DNA of 64,000 nucleotides from Pseudomonas silvicola (lineage in GTDB: Bacteria > Pseudomonadota > Gammaproteobacteria > Pseudomonadales > Pseudomonadaceae). The notes under the pieces are model-generated. The model searched no databases, had not been told where the DNA came from, and was given only the letters and a program-made list of their open reading frames with translations. The position numbers were made by a program, and so were the translations under genes. Shown here piece after piece: positions 48,515-58,569 of this stretch; within the stretch, counting starts at the first letter, position 1; the number at the start of each line of letters is the position of its first letter. Location of the stretch: contig NZ_CP093280.1 of the NCBI RefSeq assembly GCF_026651855.1, positions 6,780,501 to 6,844,500 of the forward strand, in the 5' to 3' direction.

Positions 48515-49873
48515 TCAGCTCGGCGCCACGGGCTTGAACACGGCGGCCAGGCGCTCGCTGCTGGCGGCCAGGCTTTCGTTGTCGTCCAGGCCTTGGCGCA
48601 GGTAGCGCACCAGCGTTGGGTGCAGGTTGATGGCCAGGTCAGTCTCGCGGTCACCGCCGGGCACATAGGCGCCCACGCTGATCAGGTCGCGGCTCTGCTG
48701 GTAGCGTGACCACAACTGTTTGAAGTGCTGGGCCTGCCCCATGTGCTGGGGGCTGACCACGCTGGGCATGACCCGGCTGATGGACGCCTCGATATCGATG
48801 GCCGGGTAGTGCCCCTCCTCCGCCAGGCGCCGTGACAGCACAATGTGGCCGTCAAGCACGCCACGGGCGGAGTCGGCGATGGGGTCTTGCTGATCATCGC
48901 CTTCGGACAGCACGGTGTAGAACGCGGTGATGGAGCCACCGCCTGCCTCGGCGTTGCCGGCACGCTCCACCAGTTTCGGCAGTTTGGCGAACACCGAGGG
49001 CGGGTAGCCCTTGGTGGCGGGCGGCTCGCCGATGGCCAGGGCGATTTCCCGCTGGGCCTGGGCGAAACGGGTCAGCGAGTCCATCAGCAACAGGACGTTC
49101 TTGCCCTTGTCGCGGAAGTATTCGGCGATACGGGTGCAGTACATGGCGGCGCGCAAGCGCATCAGCGGCGCTTCGTCGGCGGGCGAAGCCACCACCACGG
49201 AACGCTTGAGGCCTTCTTCGCCCAGGATGTGCTCGATGAACTCCTTCACCTCGCGGCCCCGCTCGCCGATCAGGCCTACGACGATGATGTCGGCTTCGGT
49301 GAAGCGGGTCATCATGCCCAGCAATACACTCTTGCCCACGCCGGTACCGGCGAACAGCCCGAGGCGCTGGCCACGGCCCACCGTCAACAAACCGTTGATG
49401 CTGCGAATACCCACGTCCAGTGGCTGGCTGATGGGGTCGCGCTTGAGCGGGTTGATGGTGGGGCCGTCCATGGGCACCCAGTCCTCGGCCTTCATGCCGC
49501 CCTTGCCGTCCAGCGCACGACCGGCACCGTCGAGAATCCGCCCCAGCATGCTCATGCCCATGGGCAGGCGCCCCGTGTCAGCCAGGGGCACCACGCGGGC
49601 ACCCGGGGCGATACCGGCGACGCTGCCCACCGGCATCAGAAAGACTTTGCTGCCGGAAAAGCCCATGACCTCGGCCTCGACCTGCACCGGGTGGTGACCG
49701 TCGTCGTTGATCACCACGCAGCGCGCGCCCATGGCCGCGCGCAACCCCTCGGCTTCCAGGGTCAGGCCCACCATGCGCAGCAGGCGGCCTTCCAGCACCG
49801 GCTGGCTGGGCAGGCTGATGACCGGGGCATAACTGCCCAGGCGCTTGGCGAAACTGGTGCGGTCAAGGCGCAT
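48515..49873 (-). CDS. fliI: Flagellar export ATPase FliI
   Basis: FliI is the F1-beta-like ATPase of flagellar export. Walker A is [15 protein letters not shown] and the Walker B region [19 protein letters not shown] use the ATG at 49873 ([12 protein letters not shown], 452 residues), which matches homolog starts; an ATG three codons upstream (49882) is also possible. It overlaps the fliH end. Confidence 0.95.
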   Translation of the reverse strand: MRLDRTSFAKRLGSYAPVISLPSQPVLEGRLLRMVGLTLEAEGLRAAMGARCVVINDDGHHPVQVEAEVMGFSGSKVFLMPVGSVAGIAPGARVVPLADTGRLPMGMSMLGRILDGAGRALDGKGGMKAEDWVPMDGPTINPLKRDPISQPLDVGIRSINGLLTVGRGQRLGLFAGTGVGKSVLLGMMTRFTEADIIVVGLIGERGREVKEFIEHILGEEGLKRSVVVASPADEAPLMRLRAAMYCTRIAEYFRDKGKNVLLLMDSLTRFAQAQREIALAIGEPPATKGYPPSVFAKLPKLVERAGNAEAGGGSITAFYTVLSEGDDQQDPIADSARGVLDGHIVLSRRLAEEGHYPAIDIEASISRVMPSVVSPQHMGQAQHFKQLWSRYQQSRDLISVGAYVPGGDRETDLAINLHPTLVRYLRQGLDDNESLAASSERLAAVFKPVAPS

Positions 49874-50627
49874 CGGTGCCATCCAGCTCGACGCTCAGGT
49901 CGGCCTCGGCCGGGTGCAGGGCCTGTTCGTGCAACTGGTCGAACAGCTGCGCCAGGGCTTGGGTGATGCGGGTTTCGATGCTGGCGTCGATGCGGCTGTG
50001 CTCGGACTCGACGCGGCAGCCGCCTGGCTGCAGGTCTTCGTCCTCGAGGATGCGCCAGGTTTCCTCATGGCGCTCGCGCAGGGCCTTGACCTGCTCGAAG
50101 TCCTGCGGGTTGATGAAGATCCGCACGTTGCCGGCGCCCATGGGCAGCAGCTTCAGGGCCTCGCGCAATACGCGCTCGATCTGGCTGGAGTCGGTGCGCA
50201 GTTCGCGCTGGATGACTTCGCGGGCGATGTGGCCCACCAGTTCCACCAGGGATTTTTCGATCTGGCTGTCCTGGTCGGCGATGGGCGTCATCAGGTGGCC
50301 CATCAACTGTTCAAGGCTTTGCAGTTTGGCGGCCAGGGCCACCTCGGCTTCCTGACGCACCTTCAGGGTGGTGCTGTGAAAGCCTTCTTTCTCGCCGGTG
50401 GCGAAGCCTTCGTTGTAGGCTTCCTGGCGGATGCTTTCCAGCTCTTCAAGGGTCAGCGGCTGGACTTCTTCCAGCGGCACTTCCTCGATTTCCTCGACCA
50501 GTGGTTCCGGCTCGGGCTCGGGTTCCGGCTCCTGGGGGTCGAAGCTGGGGATAGCCCACAGGTCGACGCCTCGCAGGTCCTCGGCGCGGATCAGGTCACT
50601 GGGGTGTTGTTCGGAGGGGCGGGACAT
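49863..50627 (-). CDS. fliH: Flagellar export regulator FliH
   Basis: FliH binds FliI and ties it to the C-ring. The 254-residue protein is acidic in its N-terminal half, with a run of PEPEPEPEP, and has a C-terminal region with [20 protein letters not shown] and [12 protein letters not shown] 112-bp gap with a palindromic repeat separates it from fliG. Confidence 0.94.
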   Translation of the reverse strand: MSRPSEQHPSDLIRAEDLRGVDLWAIPSFDPQEPEPEPEPEPLVEEIEEVPLEEVQPLTLEELESIRQEAYNEGFATGEKEGFHSTTLKVRQEAEVALAAKLQSLEQLMGHLMTPIADQDSQIEKSLVELVGHIAREVIQRELRTDSSQIERVLREALKLLPMGAGNVRIFINPQDFEQVKALRERHEETWRILEDEDLQPGGCRVESEHSRIDASIETRITQALAQLFDQLHEQALHPAEADLSVELDGTDAP

Positions 50628-50675
50628 TGATTATTCCTGATGGCGCCAGAATGGTTCTGAAGGGGTATGGGCCTT

Positions 50676-50702
50676 GCAGGACCGGGCGTGGCTCGGTCCT
50701 GC
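50676..50702. repeat. 27-bp dispersed palindrome, copy 1
   Basis: gcaggaccg (50676-50684) pairs with cggtcctgc (50694-50702) across ggcgtggct. A second copy differing by one base is at 54019-54045. It lies in the fliG-fliH gap. Confidence 0.7.
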
Positions 50703-50739
50703 ACCCGGATCCCGCAATAATGGACCACAAGGGGCAGGG

Positions 50740-51759
50740 TCAGATCATTTCCTCGCCGCCCTTGCCACCCAGCACGATCTCCCCGGCCTCGGCCATGCGG
50801 CGCGCGATGGTGAGGATTTCCTTCTGCGCCGTCTCCACGTCGCTGACACGTACCGGGCCCTTGGCTTCGAGGTCGTCGCGCAGCAGTTCGGCGGCACGCT
50901 TGGACATGTTCTTGAAGATCTTTTCCTTGACGTTCTCGTCCGAGCCCTTGAGGGCCAGCACCAGCACGTCCGAGGACACTTCGCGCAACAGTGCCTGGAT
51001 ACCGCGGTCGTCCACATCGGCCAGGTTGTTGAACACGAACATGAGGTCTTCGATCTGGCTGGACAGGTCTTCGTCGACCTCGCGGATCGAATCCATGAGG
51101 GCGCCTTCCACCGAACTGTCGAGGAAGTTCATGATGTCCGCCGCCCGCTTGATACCCCCCAGGGTGGTGCGCGCCGCGTTGGAGTTGCCGGAGAACTGTT
51201 TCTCCAGAATCAGGTTCAGTTCCTTCAGTGCCGCGGGTTGCACGGTATTGAGCGACGATACCCGCAGGATGATGTCCAGGCGCACCTTATGGTCAAAGTG
51301 GCCCAGTACCTCACCCGCCTGGTCCGCGTCCAGGTAAGCCACCACGATCGCCTGGATCTGCGGGTGCTCATACCGGATCACGTCGGCCACGGCGCGCGGC
51401 TCCATCCACTTCAGGCTGTCCAGGCCGCTGGTGTTGCCACCCAGCAGGATGCGGTCGATCAGGCCGTTGGCCTTGTCTTCGCCCAGGGCCGACGTCAGCA
51501 TCTTGCGGATGTAGGTGTCCGAACCCACGCCCAGGCTGGTCTGGTCGCCGACGATCTCGACGAATTCGCTCATCACCTGCTGGACCTGCTCGCGGTGCAC
51601 GTTGCGCATCTGCGCCATCGCCACGCCCACGCGCTGCACTTCCTTGGGGCCCATGTGCCGCAGTACCTGGGCGGCGTCAGTTTCGCCCAGGGACAGCAGA
51701 AGGATGGCCGCCTTGTCGACTTTGGTCAGTTTGGCGGCAAGCGCTTGATTGTTACTCAT
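50740..51759 (-). CDS. fliG: Flagellar motor switch protein FliG
   Basis: FliG is the torque-transmitting part of the C-ring. The 339-residue protein has the N-terminal FliF-binding region (KVDKAAILLLSLGE), the EHPQ motif in IRYEHPQIQAIV, and a C-terminal stator-facing helix (LREVSSDVLVLALKGSDE). It overlaps fliF by 8 bp. Confidence 0.96.
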   Translation of the reverse strand: MSNNQALAAKLTKVDKAAILLLSLGETDAAQVLRHMGPKEVQRVGVAMAQMRNVHREQVQQVMSEFVEIVGDQTSLGVGSDTYIRKMLTSALGEDKANGLIDRILLGGNTSGLDSLKWMEPRAVADVIRYEHPQIQAIVVAYLDADQAGEVLGHFDHKVRLDIILRVSSLNTVQPAALKELNLILEKQFSGNSNAARTTLGGIKRAADIMNFLDSSVEGALMDSIREVDEDLSSQIEDLMFVFNNLADVDDRGIQALLREVSSDVLVLALKGSDENVKEKIFKNMSKRAAELLRDDLEAKGPVRVSDVETAQKEILTIARRMAEAGEIVLGGKGGEEMI

Positions 51760-53542
51760 CGGCGTTAATCCACTCTTTCACGACCTGGGCCACGCGGCCC
51801 GGGTCTTCGGCCACCAGACTCTTGATTGCGTTCAGCTGAGCGTCATATCCCTCGCTCGGGCTCGGCAGCAGAATACTCTGCGGGCCGCCCAGGGAGACAC
51901 GGTCGTTGGCCAGTTCGCCGTCCAGACCGCCCATGCCACCCAGTTCCACGTCGCCATCGGCGCCGACCAGTTGCTTGCCTTTGCCGTTGCCGGTGATGTT
52001 GTTCAGCACCGGGCGCAGCACGCCGAATACCAGCACCAGGATGAACAGCACGCCCAGCACCTGCTTGACCACGTCCCAGAACCAGGGTTGCTGGTAGAAG
52101 GCGATTTCCGGCACCACTTCGCCACGGTCCGGCGAGAACGGCGCGTTGATCACGGTCACGCTGTCGCCACGGCTGGCGTCGAAACCGACCGCATCCTGCA
52201 CCAGGCGAGTGAAGCGCGCCAGGTCGTCGGCACTCCACGGGTTGTGGGTGACTTCGCCATTGGCGCCGGCCTTGACCTGGTCGTCCACCACCACGGCCAC
52301 CGACAGGCGGGTCAGGCGACCCTGCTGCTGCTTGGTGTGGCTGATGGAGCGGTCCAGCTCGAAATTCTTGGTCGACTGGTTACGCTTGTCGGCCGGGTAC
52401 GGCGCCAACATCGGTTGGCCGGTGGCCGGGTCCATGATCTGCTGACCATTGGCGTCCAGCAGCGGCTGGCCTGGGGGGATCGCCGCAGGCGTGGCGGGCG
52501 CAGCGGCGCCACCGGTCTTCTGCGGGGCGCTGGCCGGCGACGGCGGCTGGTTGGTCAGGGCACCCGGTACGCCCGAAGGGCCGCTGCCACTGGAACGCTG
52601 CTCGGTCACCGACTGCTCGCTGCGCAGGGCAGGCTGGTCAGGGTTGAATTGTTCAGAGGTGGATTCCACCGCGCTGAAATCGACGTCGGCGGAGACTTCG
52701 GCCTTGTAGCGGTCGTTGCCCAGCACTGGCTCAAGGATGTTATGCACGCGCTGGGTCAGCATGCTTTCCATCTTGCGGCTGTAGTCGAACTGCTTGCCGG
52801 CCATGGTCAGCTCGGAGTCTTGCAGCTGTTCGGAGAGCAGGTTGCCCTTCTGGTCGACCACGGCGACGCCGGACTTGTCCATTTCCGGCACGCTGGTAGC
52901 GACCAGGTTGACGATGGCCAGCACCTGCCCGGCATCAAGGGTACGGCCCGGGTACATTTCCACCAGCACCGAGGCGGTGGGCTTGCGCTCGTCGCGCACG
53001 AACACCGAGCTTTTCGGAATGGCCAGGTGCACGCGGGCACCCTTGACGTTGTTCAGGCTGGAGATGGTGCGGGCCAGCTCGCCTTCCAGGCCCTGGCGAT
53101 AGCGTGCGGTTTCCATGAACTGGCTGGTGCCCAGCGCCTGTTCCTTGTCCATGATCTCGTAACCCACGTTGCCGTCGCTGGGCGCGACGCCTGCGGCGGC
53201 GAGTTTCATGCGCGCACGGCCGATGTCATCGGCCTTGACCAGCAGCGCGCCGGAGTTGGGCTCCACGGTGTAGGGAATATCGGCGGCGTTGAGGGTTTCC
53301 ATCACCTGCTTGGTGTCCATGCCGGCGAGGCTGCCGTACAACGGACGGTAATCGGGCTGCTGCGACCACAGCACCACGGCAAAGCCAATCGCCACGCTGG
53401 CGGCCAGGCCGACCAACAGGCCGACCTGACGCAACATGGTCATCTTGGAAAGATTTTCCAGGAAGGACAGGCCAAACAGCGGCGGCTTGCCGCCGGCTGC
53501 GCCGTTCTTGGCTGGTACGTTATCCACGACTGCGTCTGCCAT
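51752..53542 (-). CDS. fliF: Flagellar MS-ring protein FliF
   Basis: FliF forms the membrane MS-ring on which the motor is built. The 596-residue protein has membrane spans near residues 40-62 and about 445-465, a periplasmic ring-building region (PDYRPLYGSLAG, ARVHLAIPKSSVF), and a C-terminal FliG-binding tail. It lies 15 bp after fliE. Confidence 0.96.
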   Translation of the reverse strand: MADAVVDNVPAKNGAAGGKPPLFGLSFLENLSKMTMLRQVGLLVGLAASVAIGFAVVLWSQQPDYRPLYGSLAGMDTKQVMETLNAADIPYTVEPNSGALLVKADDIGRARMKLAAAGVAPSDGNVGYEIMDKEQALGTSQFMETARYRQGLEGELARTISSLNNVKGARVHLAIPKSSVFVRDERKPTASVLVEMYPGRTLDAGQVLAIVNLVATSVPEMDKSGVAVVDQKGNLLSEQLQDSELTMAGKQFDYSRKMESMLTQRVHNILEPVLGNDRYKAEVSADVDFSAVESTSEQFNPDQPALRSEQSVTEQRSSGSGPSGVPGALTNQPPSPASAPQKTGGAAAPATPAAIPPGQPLLDANGQQIMDPATGQPMLAPYPADKRNQSTKNFELDRSISHTKQQQGRLTRLSVAVVVDDQVKAGANGEVTHNPWSADDLARFTRLVQDAVGFDASRGDSVTVINAPFSPDRGEVVPEIAFYQQPWFWDVVKQVLGVLFILVLVFGVLRPVLNNITGNGKGKQLVGADGDVELGGMGGLDGELANDRVSLGGPQSILLPSPSEGYDAQLNAIKSLVAEDPGRVAQVVKEWINADE

Positions 53543-53557
53543 GTCTCAATCTCGCCC

Positions 53558-53887
53558 TTATACCGGCATCTGCATGATGTCTTGGTACGCCTGAACCAGC
53601 TTGTTGCGTACCTGGGTCAGCGCCTGAAACGACACGCTGGCTTTCTGCGACGCCACCATCACGTCGGTGATGTCGACACCGCTCTTGCCGATTTCAAAGG
53701 CGTTGGCCAATTGATCGGACGCCTGCTGGGTGTCGCTGACCTTGTTGACGGCCTGGCCCAGCAGGTCGGCAAAGCTGCTGGTACCCGCCACTTCCGGCGC
53801 CACGGCAGTCTTGCTGGCACCCATGGCGTCAGCCTGCATGGTGCGCATGTCCATCATCAGACGGTTGAATTCAATACCTTGGCTCAT
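53558..53887 (-). CDS. fliE: Flagellar MS-ring-rod junction protein FliE
   Basis: FliE links the MS-ring to the rod. The 109-residue protein ends with the family segment [20 protein letters not shown]. It is the first gene of fliE-to-fliJ and is preceded by a sigma54-type promoter. Confidence 0.95.
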   Translation of the reverse strand: MSQGIEFNRLMMDMRTMQADAMGASKTAVAPEVAGTSSFADLLGQAVNKVSDTQQASDQLANAFEIGKSGVDITDVMVASQKASVSFQALTQVRNKLVQAYQDIMQMPV

Positions 53888-53948
53888 GGATCACTCTCTC
53901 CGACGGCCCGCAATTTTTTGACACTGTAACAACGGATACAAAGGAGGT

Positions 53949-53964
53949 AGCAACAAGGGTGCCA
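53949..53964 (-). promoter_or_regulatory. Candidate sigma54 promoter of fliE operon
   Basis: Minus strand TGGCACC-CTTG-TTGCT is one mismatch from TGGCACG-N4-TTGCW, with GG and GC at 10-bp spacing. It is about 60 bp ahead of fliE, a known FleQ/sigma54 target in P. aeruginosa. Confidence 0.78.
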
Positions 53965-54018
53965 GCTCCGGACTTGCATCACGAAATCCTTACAATTCAT
54001 AGATCCACACAGAGTCCT

Positions 54019-54045
54019 GCAGGACCGGGCGAGGCTCGGTCCTGC
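54019..54045. repeat. 27-bp dispersed palindrome, copy 2
   Basis: gcaggaccg (54019-54027) pairs with cggtcctgc (54037-54045) across ggcgaggct. It is the same element as at 50676, with one base different in the centre. It lies 24 bp after the fleR stop and may act as its terminator. Confidence 0.7.
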
Positions 54046-54069
54046 AAAGCAATGGCGGTGGTGTATCTG

Positions 54070-55479
54070 TCAGCTGGCGTACAGGCTGGCCTCGACGTCC
54101 ATGCCGGCGTCGCGCATCTGCGCCAGCTTGTAGCGCAAGGTACGCGGGCTGATGCCCAGCCGTTCGGCGGCCTCCTTGCGGCGCCCGCGCTCGGTGCGCA
54201 AGGTGTCGATGATCAGCTGGAATTCACGCCGGCGCAGATCATCACCCAGCCCCCCAGCGGCTTCAGGCGCAAGGGCCGTCAATGATTCGACGGGCACCGG
54301 TGCCGGCACCGAACGCACGATGGACAGGGCCGGCATGGGCGCAGCCCCCACCGGGCCCGCCAGGCAGAAGTCCTCGGCCTGGATCACGCCGCCCTGCTGC
54401 AGAATCAGCGCACGCTGAATGGCGTTGTCCAGTTCGCGCACATTGCCCGGCCAGGGGTAACTCACCAGGCAGGCCTGGGCACCAGGTGCCAGGCGCACGG
54501 CGGTGTGCTTCATTTTATTGACATGCTTGGCCAGCAAGCGCTCGGCCAGCGGCAGAATATCGGCGGTGCGCTCACGCAACGGCCGCCAGGCCAGCGGGAA
54601 CACCGACAGGCGATAGTACAGGTCCTCGCGAAAGCGCCCCGCCGCCACTTCGCCGGCCAGGTCGCGGTTGGTGGTGGCCACCACGCGAATGTCCAGGGCA
54701 ATGGGTTTACGCGCCCCTACCCGCTCCACTTCCCGCTCCTGCAGCACGCGCAACAGCTTGGCTTGCAGGCCCAGGGGCATTTCGGAAATCTCGTCGAGCA
54801 GCAACGTGCCGCCATCGGCCTGTTCGAACTTGCCCGGCTGGGCGGCGATGGCGCCGGTGAACGAGCCCTTTTCATGGCCGAACAACGTGGCTTCGAGCAT
54901 GTTGTCCGGAATGGCCGCGCAGTTGATGGCAATGAACGGCTGACTGGCCCGGTGGGACTGCTGGTGAATGTAGCGCGCCAGCACTTCCTTGCCGGTGCCC
55001 GACTCGCCAGAGATCAGCACGGTGGAATCGCTGCGCGCCACACGCGCAGCCAGTTCCAGCAAACGCGCACTGGCCGGCTCCACGGCAATCGGCCCTTCGG
55101 TGTCGGCGCTGGTCAGGCAACCCAGGGCGTGACGCGCCACCAGGTCCAGCAAGGCCTTGGGCAAAAACGGCTTGACCAGGTAGTCGGCGGCACCGGCGCG
55201 CATAGCCTCCACGGCGCGGTCCACCGCCGCGTGGGCAGTCATGAGCAGCACCGGCAATTGCGGCTGGCGGCTGCGCAACTGGCACAGCAACTGGTGGCCA
55301 TCCATGCCTGGCATGTTCACGTCGCTGATGACCAGGCCAAAGGGCTCGCTGGCCACGGCCAGCAGCGCGTCCTCGGCGCTGCCCACCGCATGGTAGGCGT
55401 AGCCGCCCAGCTCCAGGGTATCGCCCAGCGCTTCACGCAGCGCGCGATCATCTTCGACCAGCAAGACCTTGATGGCCAT
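54070..55479 (-). CDS. fleR: Sigma54-dependent response regulator FleR
   Basis: FleR activates the basal body/hook class of flagellar genes after phosphorylation by FleS. The 469-residue protein has a receiver (Asp53, VISDVNMPGMDG), an AAA+ domain with Walker [12 protein letters not shown] and a GSFTGA loop in place of the usual GAFTGA, and a C-terminal Fis-type helix-turn-helix (EAAERLGISPRTLRYKLAQM). It follows fleS by 5 bp. Confidence 0.95.
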   Translation of the reverse strand: MAIKVLLVEDDRALREALGDTLELGGYAYHAVGSAEDALLAVASEPFGLVISDVNMPGMDGHQLLCQLRSRQPQLPVLLMTAHAAVDRAVEAMRAGAADYLVKPFLPKALLDLVARHALGCLTSADTEGPIAVEPASARLLELAARVARSDSTVLISGESGTGKEVLARYIHQQSHRASQPFIAINCAAIPDNMLEATLFGHEKGSFTGAIAAQPGKFEQADGGTLLLDEISEMPLGLQAKLLRVLQEREVERVGARKPIALDIRVVATTNRDLAGEVAAGRFREDLYYRLSVFPLAWRPLRERTADILPLAERLLAKHVNKMKHTAVRLAPGAQACLVSYPWPGNVRELDNAIQRALILQQGGVIQAEDFCLAGPVGAAPMPALSIVRSVPAPVPVESLTALAPEAAGGLGDDLRRREFQLIIDTLRTERGRRKEAAERLGISPRTLRYKLAQMRDAGMDVEASLYAS

Positions 55480-55484
55480 CAGCG

Positions 55485-56693
55485 TTACTCCTGCACCGCA
55501 CGGGTATGGATCAATGGCAGCGTCACCAGCGCACAGGTACCGCGCCCCGGCCGCGAACGAATCGCCAGCTCGCCCTGATGGGCGCGGGACACAGCCTTGA
55601 CCACGGCCAGGCCCAGGCCGGTGCCGGTGGTCTTGGTGGTAAAGAATGGTTCGCCCAGGCGCGCCAGCACGGCGGGCTCGATGCCGCTGCCGTTGTCACT
55701 GATCGCCAGGCGCAATTGATGGTCGCGGGCGTACAGGTGAACCTTGACCCGGGCCTGGCCCTGGGTGGCCTGCAGCGAATTCTCGATCAGGTTCAGCACC
55801 GCACCCACCAGGGTGTCGCGGTTGCACAGCAGCTCGCCCGTGGGGCAATCCAATTGCCAGCGCACCGCCACGTCCTGCACATGGGTATGGGCCGCCGCCT
55901 TCAAGGCCTGGAACAGTGCCTGGGGGGTCAGCCGGTCGCTCAGCGGCAGTTCGCCACGGGCGAACACCAGCATGTCTCGCACCTGGTGTTCCAGCTCGTG
56001 CAAGCGTTCCTTCAGGCGCCCGGCAAAGCGCTGCTGGGTTTCCACCGGCAGTGCCTGCTCTGTCAAATGGCTGGCGTAGAGCAAAGCGGCCGACAGCGGC
56101 GTACGAATTTGATGGGCCAGCGAGGCAACCATGCGCCCCAGCGACGACAGCCGCTCGTGGCGCGCCAGCTGGTCTTGCAGACGACGGGTTTCCGTCAGGT
56201 CGTTGAGCAGCACCAATTGCCCAGGCTCGGCGTCCAGTGAACGGGTAGCGATGGACAGCCGACGGCCATCCTTCAGGGAGATTTCATGACCGTCATCGCG
56301 GCGCGGCGCGAAGCAGCGTGCGATGACCTGGCGCCACAACACCCCTTCCAGCGGCTCACCGAGCAATTGGCAGGCAGCCGGATTGGCCTCGCGCACCACG
56401 CCGTGGGCGTCGATGACGATGACGCCACCGGGCAGCAAGTCCAGCAGGTGTTGCAGGCGGTTGGCCAGGCGCTCTTTCTCCGCCAGTTCGGCCATGCGCT
56501 GGGCGCTGACGACCGCCAGCTCCCCCTTCAGCTCTGCGACACGCGCTTCAAGCATGCTGTAGGAGTCGCTCAGCTGGGTGGACATCTGGTTGAACAGCGC
56601 AAACGCCTGCTCAAGGCCAAGCCGGCTGGCCTGTTCAACGGAGGGCTGGCCCTCGAGTTCAGGGTCAGTGGTCATGGGGGCGGCCTGTGGCAT
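55485..56693 (-). CDS. fleS: Sensor kinase FleS
   Basis: FleS is a cytosolic sensor kinase: no membrane span is seen. The 402 residues include a coiled coil (about 35-80), a PAS domain (about 90-190), the phospho-histidine in VASLAHQIRTPLSAALL (around residue 195), and an HATPase domain (NLIENSLQATQG, DNGSGIEP, GTGLGLAVV). It has its own sigma54-type promoter and is followed by fleR. Confidence 0.95.
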   Translation of the reverse strand: MPQAAPMTTDPELEGQPSVEQASRLGLEQAFALFNQMSTQLSDSYSMLEARVAELKGELAVVSAQRMAELAEKERLANRLQHLLDLLPGGVIVIDAHGVVREANPAACQLLGEPLEGVLWRQVIARCFAPRRDDGHEISLKDGRRLSIATRSLDAEPGQLVLLNDLTETRRLQDQLARHERLSSLGRMVASLAHQIRTPLSAALLYASHLTEQALPVETQQRFAGRLKERLHELEHQVRDMLVFARGELPLSDRLTPQALFQALKAAAHTHVQDVAVRWQLDCPTGELLCNRDTLVGAVLNLIENSLQATQGQARVKVHLYARDHQLRLAISDNGSGIEPAVLARLGEPFFTTKTTGTGLGLAVVKAVSRAHQGELAIRSRPGRGTCALVTLPLIHTRAVQE

Positions 56694-56745
56694 CGTGATC
56701 TCTCGCGTGGCATACCGTCATAAATGGGTATCGTACGGGAGATAT

Positions 56746-56761
56746 AGCAATCGTCGTGCCG
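56746..56761 (-). promoter_or_regulatory. Sigma54 promoter of fleSR
   Basis: Minus strand CGGCACG-ACGA-TTGCT matches GGCACG-N4-TTGCW exactly in the core, about 50 bp ahead of fleS. In P. aeruginosa fleSR is activated by FleQ with sigma54. It is the best match of this type in the window. Confidence 0.85.
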
Positions 56762-56887
56762 GAACAAAATGTGCGGGCCATCACCAGGGCGATTATTGGA
56801 ATCATCCTTGATACAAATCAAGGAAAGGCAACACAGGCAAGGGTTTACGCGGAGGGGAAAAGCGAGAAAAAAGCTACAAAGACGGGT

Positions 56888-56911
56888 GGCCGGCGCCTGA
56901 ATGCGCCGGCC
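56888..56911 (-). terminator. Terminator of fleQ
   Basis: ggccggcgc (56888-56896) pairs perfectly with gcgccggcc (56903-56911) around 6 nt, 15 bp after the fleQ stop. The minus strand continues with TCTTTG and then TTTTTTC a little later. Confidence 0.75.
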
Positions 56912-56926
56912 TCGGGAACTCAAGCG

Positions 56927-58402
56927 TCAATCATCTGTCTGGTCATCGCCTTCACGACGGCTCATGCCGTATTTGCGCATTTTCTCCACCAGGGTGGTAC
57001 GGCGAATACGCAAACGCTCGGCGGCACGGGCCACGATACCGTTGGCGTCATCCAGCGCCTGCTGGATCAAGCCCTGCTCCAGGCCACCGAGGTAGTCCTT
57101 GAGGTCCAGGCCCTCGGGCGGCAGCATGGCGCCCGTGGTGAAGTCCGGCGTATGACCGTTGATGGCCACGCGTTCTTCCAGGTCACTGCGCAGGCTGTCG
57201 ACCAGTTGTTCGTCTTCGTCGTCGACGTAGCGAAACTTCTTCGGCAGCTCGGCCACGCCGATAACCCCATAGGGGTGCATGATTGCCATGCGCTCCACCA
57301 GGTTGGCCAGTTCACGGACGTTGCCCGGCCAGCCATGACGGCACAGCGACATGATGGCCGCGGAATTGAAACGAATGGAGCCGCGCTTTTCATGTTCCAT
57401 GCGCGAGATCAATTCATTCATCAGCAGCGGAATATCTTCCACCCGCTCACGCAACGGCGCCATTTCAATGGGGAACACATTCAAGCGGTAATACAGGTCT
57501 TCACGGAAAGTGCCGACCTCGATCATGCTTTCCAGGTTCTTGTGGGTGGCGGCAATGATGCGCACATCGATGCTCTGGGTCTTGTTGCTGCCCACGCGCT
57601 CGAAGGTGCGTTCCTGCAACACGCGCAGCAACTTGACCTGCATCGGCAGCGGCATGTCGCCGATTTCGTCGAGGAAGAGGGTACCGCCGTTGGCCAGTTC
57701 GAAACGACCGGCACGGCTGGTGATGGCACCGGTAAAGGCACCCTTCTCATGGCCGAACAGTTCGCTTTCCAGCAACTCGGCGGGAATGGCCCCGCAGTTG
57801 ACCGGCACGAACGGCGCGTCGCGGCGCTTGGAATGGTAATGCAGGTTGCGCGCCACCACTTCCTTGCCAGTGCCCGACTCGCCGAGGATGAGGACGCTGG
57901 CGTCGGTGTCGGCCACCTGCTGCATCATCTGGCGCACGTGCTGGATGGCACGGCTGGTGCCCACCAGGCTGCGGAACAGATTCGGCTCACGCTGGCGGCC
58001 GCGCTCGCGGGCCTGGTCATACATCTCGCGATAGACCTGGGCGCGGTGCAGCGAATCCAGCAACTTGCTGTAGCTGGGCGGCATTTCCAGGCTGGAAAGC
58101 ACGCGCCGGCGCAAGTCTTCCGGCAGGTCGCCGGTGGCCGTGTCACCTAAAAGCAGCACCGGAAGGAACTCATCCCACCCAGCGATGGTCTTAAGCAAGC
58201 CCTGAAGGGTACCGGGGGCCTCGACCGTCCCGACAAGGACGCAAAGCACTTCCCGATTCGACGACAACGAATCGACCACCTGCTGCCAGTCACCGCTGGT
58301 GCAGGGCAAATTTTCTTCGCCGAGAAAATTTAAGATCACCGCCAGGTCCCGGCGGCGAACGCTATCGTCATCGATTAGCAGAATTTTGGTTTCACGCCAC
58401 AT
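56927..58402 (-). CDS. fleQ: Master flagellar regulator FleQ
   Basis: FleQ is the top sigma54 activator of flagellar genes and a c-di-GMP receptor. The 491-residue protein has an atypical receiver without the phosphoacceptor Asp (VLVGTVEAP at that strand). The AAA+ domain has Walker [11 protein letters not shown] and GAFTGA intact, and there is a Fis-type C-terminal helix-turn-helix. The c-di-GMP contact motifs are visible: LFRSL just before the AAA+ domain and ARN after Walker A. It has its own terminator, and the 167-bp region to fliT must hold its promoter, which I could not define. Confidence 0.97.
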   Translation of the reverse strand: MWRETKILLIDDDSVRRRDLAVILNFLGEENLPCTSGDWQQVVDSLSSNREVLCVLVGTVEAPGTLQGLLKTIAGWDEFLPVLLLGDTATGDLPEDLRRRVLSSLEMPPSYSKLLDSLHRAQVYREMYDQARERGRQREPNLFRSLVGTSRAIQHVRQMMQQVADTDASVLILGESGTGKEVVARNLHYHSKRRDAPFVPVNCGAIPAELLESELFGHEKGAFTGAITSRAGRFELANGGTLFLDEIGDMPLPMQVKLLRVLQERTFERVGSNKTQSIDVRIIAATHKNLESMIEVGTFREDLYYRLNVFPIEMAPLRERVEDIPLLMNELISRMEHEKRGSIRFNSAAIMSLCRHGWPGNVRELANLVERMAIMHPYGVIGVAELPKKFRYVDDEDEQLVDSLRSDLEERVAINGHTPDFTTGAMLPPEGLDLKDYLGGLEQGLIQQALDDANGIVARAAERLRIRRTTLVEKMRKYGMSRREGDDQTDD

Positions 58403-58569
58403 GCAATAGCAACTTCCCTAGTCAACTCGATGCCCTTTCAGGGCAAGCTAGACGTATTTCGGCCTGGTATGGCTGTTAGACGCCTGAAGAAAGTAAACAG
58501 CTACTAGTTAAGTCAAAAAAGCGAATACAGTCAAATTTATGGCGCATTACTTCTGATCAACCGAGCAAA
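58403..58569. promoter_or_regulatory. Region upstream of fleQ
   Basis: This AT-rich 167-bp gap contains a small hairpin (tgccct/agggca at 58431-58445) in the fleQ leader and two TTGACT boxes on the minus strand (58511-58516 and 58529-58534). I see no convincing -10 element at normal spacing, so the promoter is not placed. Confidence 0.35.

Noticed and set aside
53559..57574. GSFTGA in FleR as evidence of a defective sigma54 contact loop
   Set aside because: A Ala-to-Ser change at this position occurs in functional sigma54 activators, and the rest of the AAA+ domain is intact.
58511..58534. TTGACT boxes upstream of fleQ as -35 elements
   Set aside because: No -10 element of reasonable match lies 16-18 bp downstream of either box.
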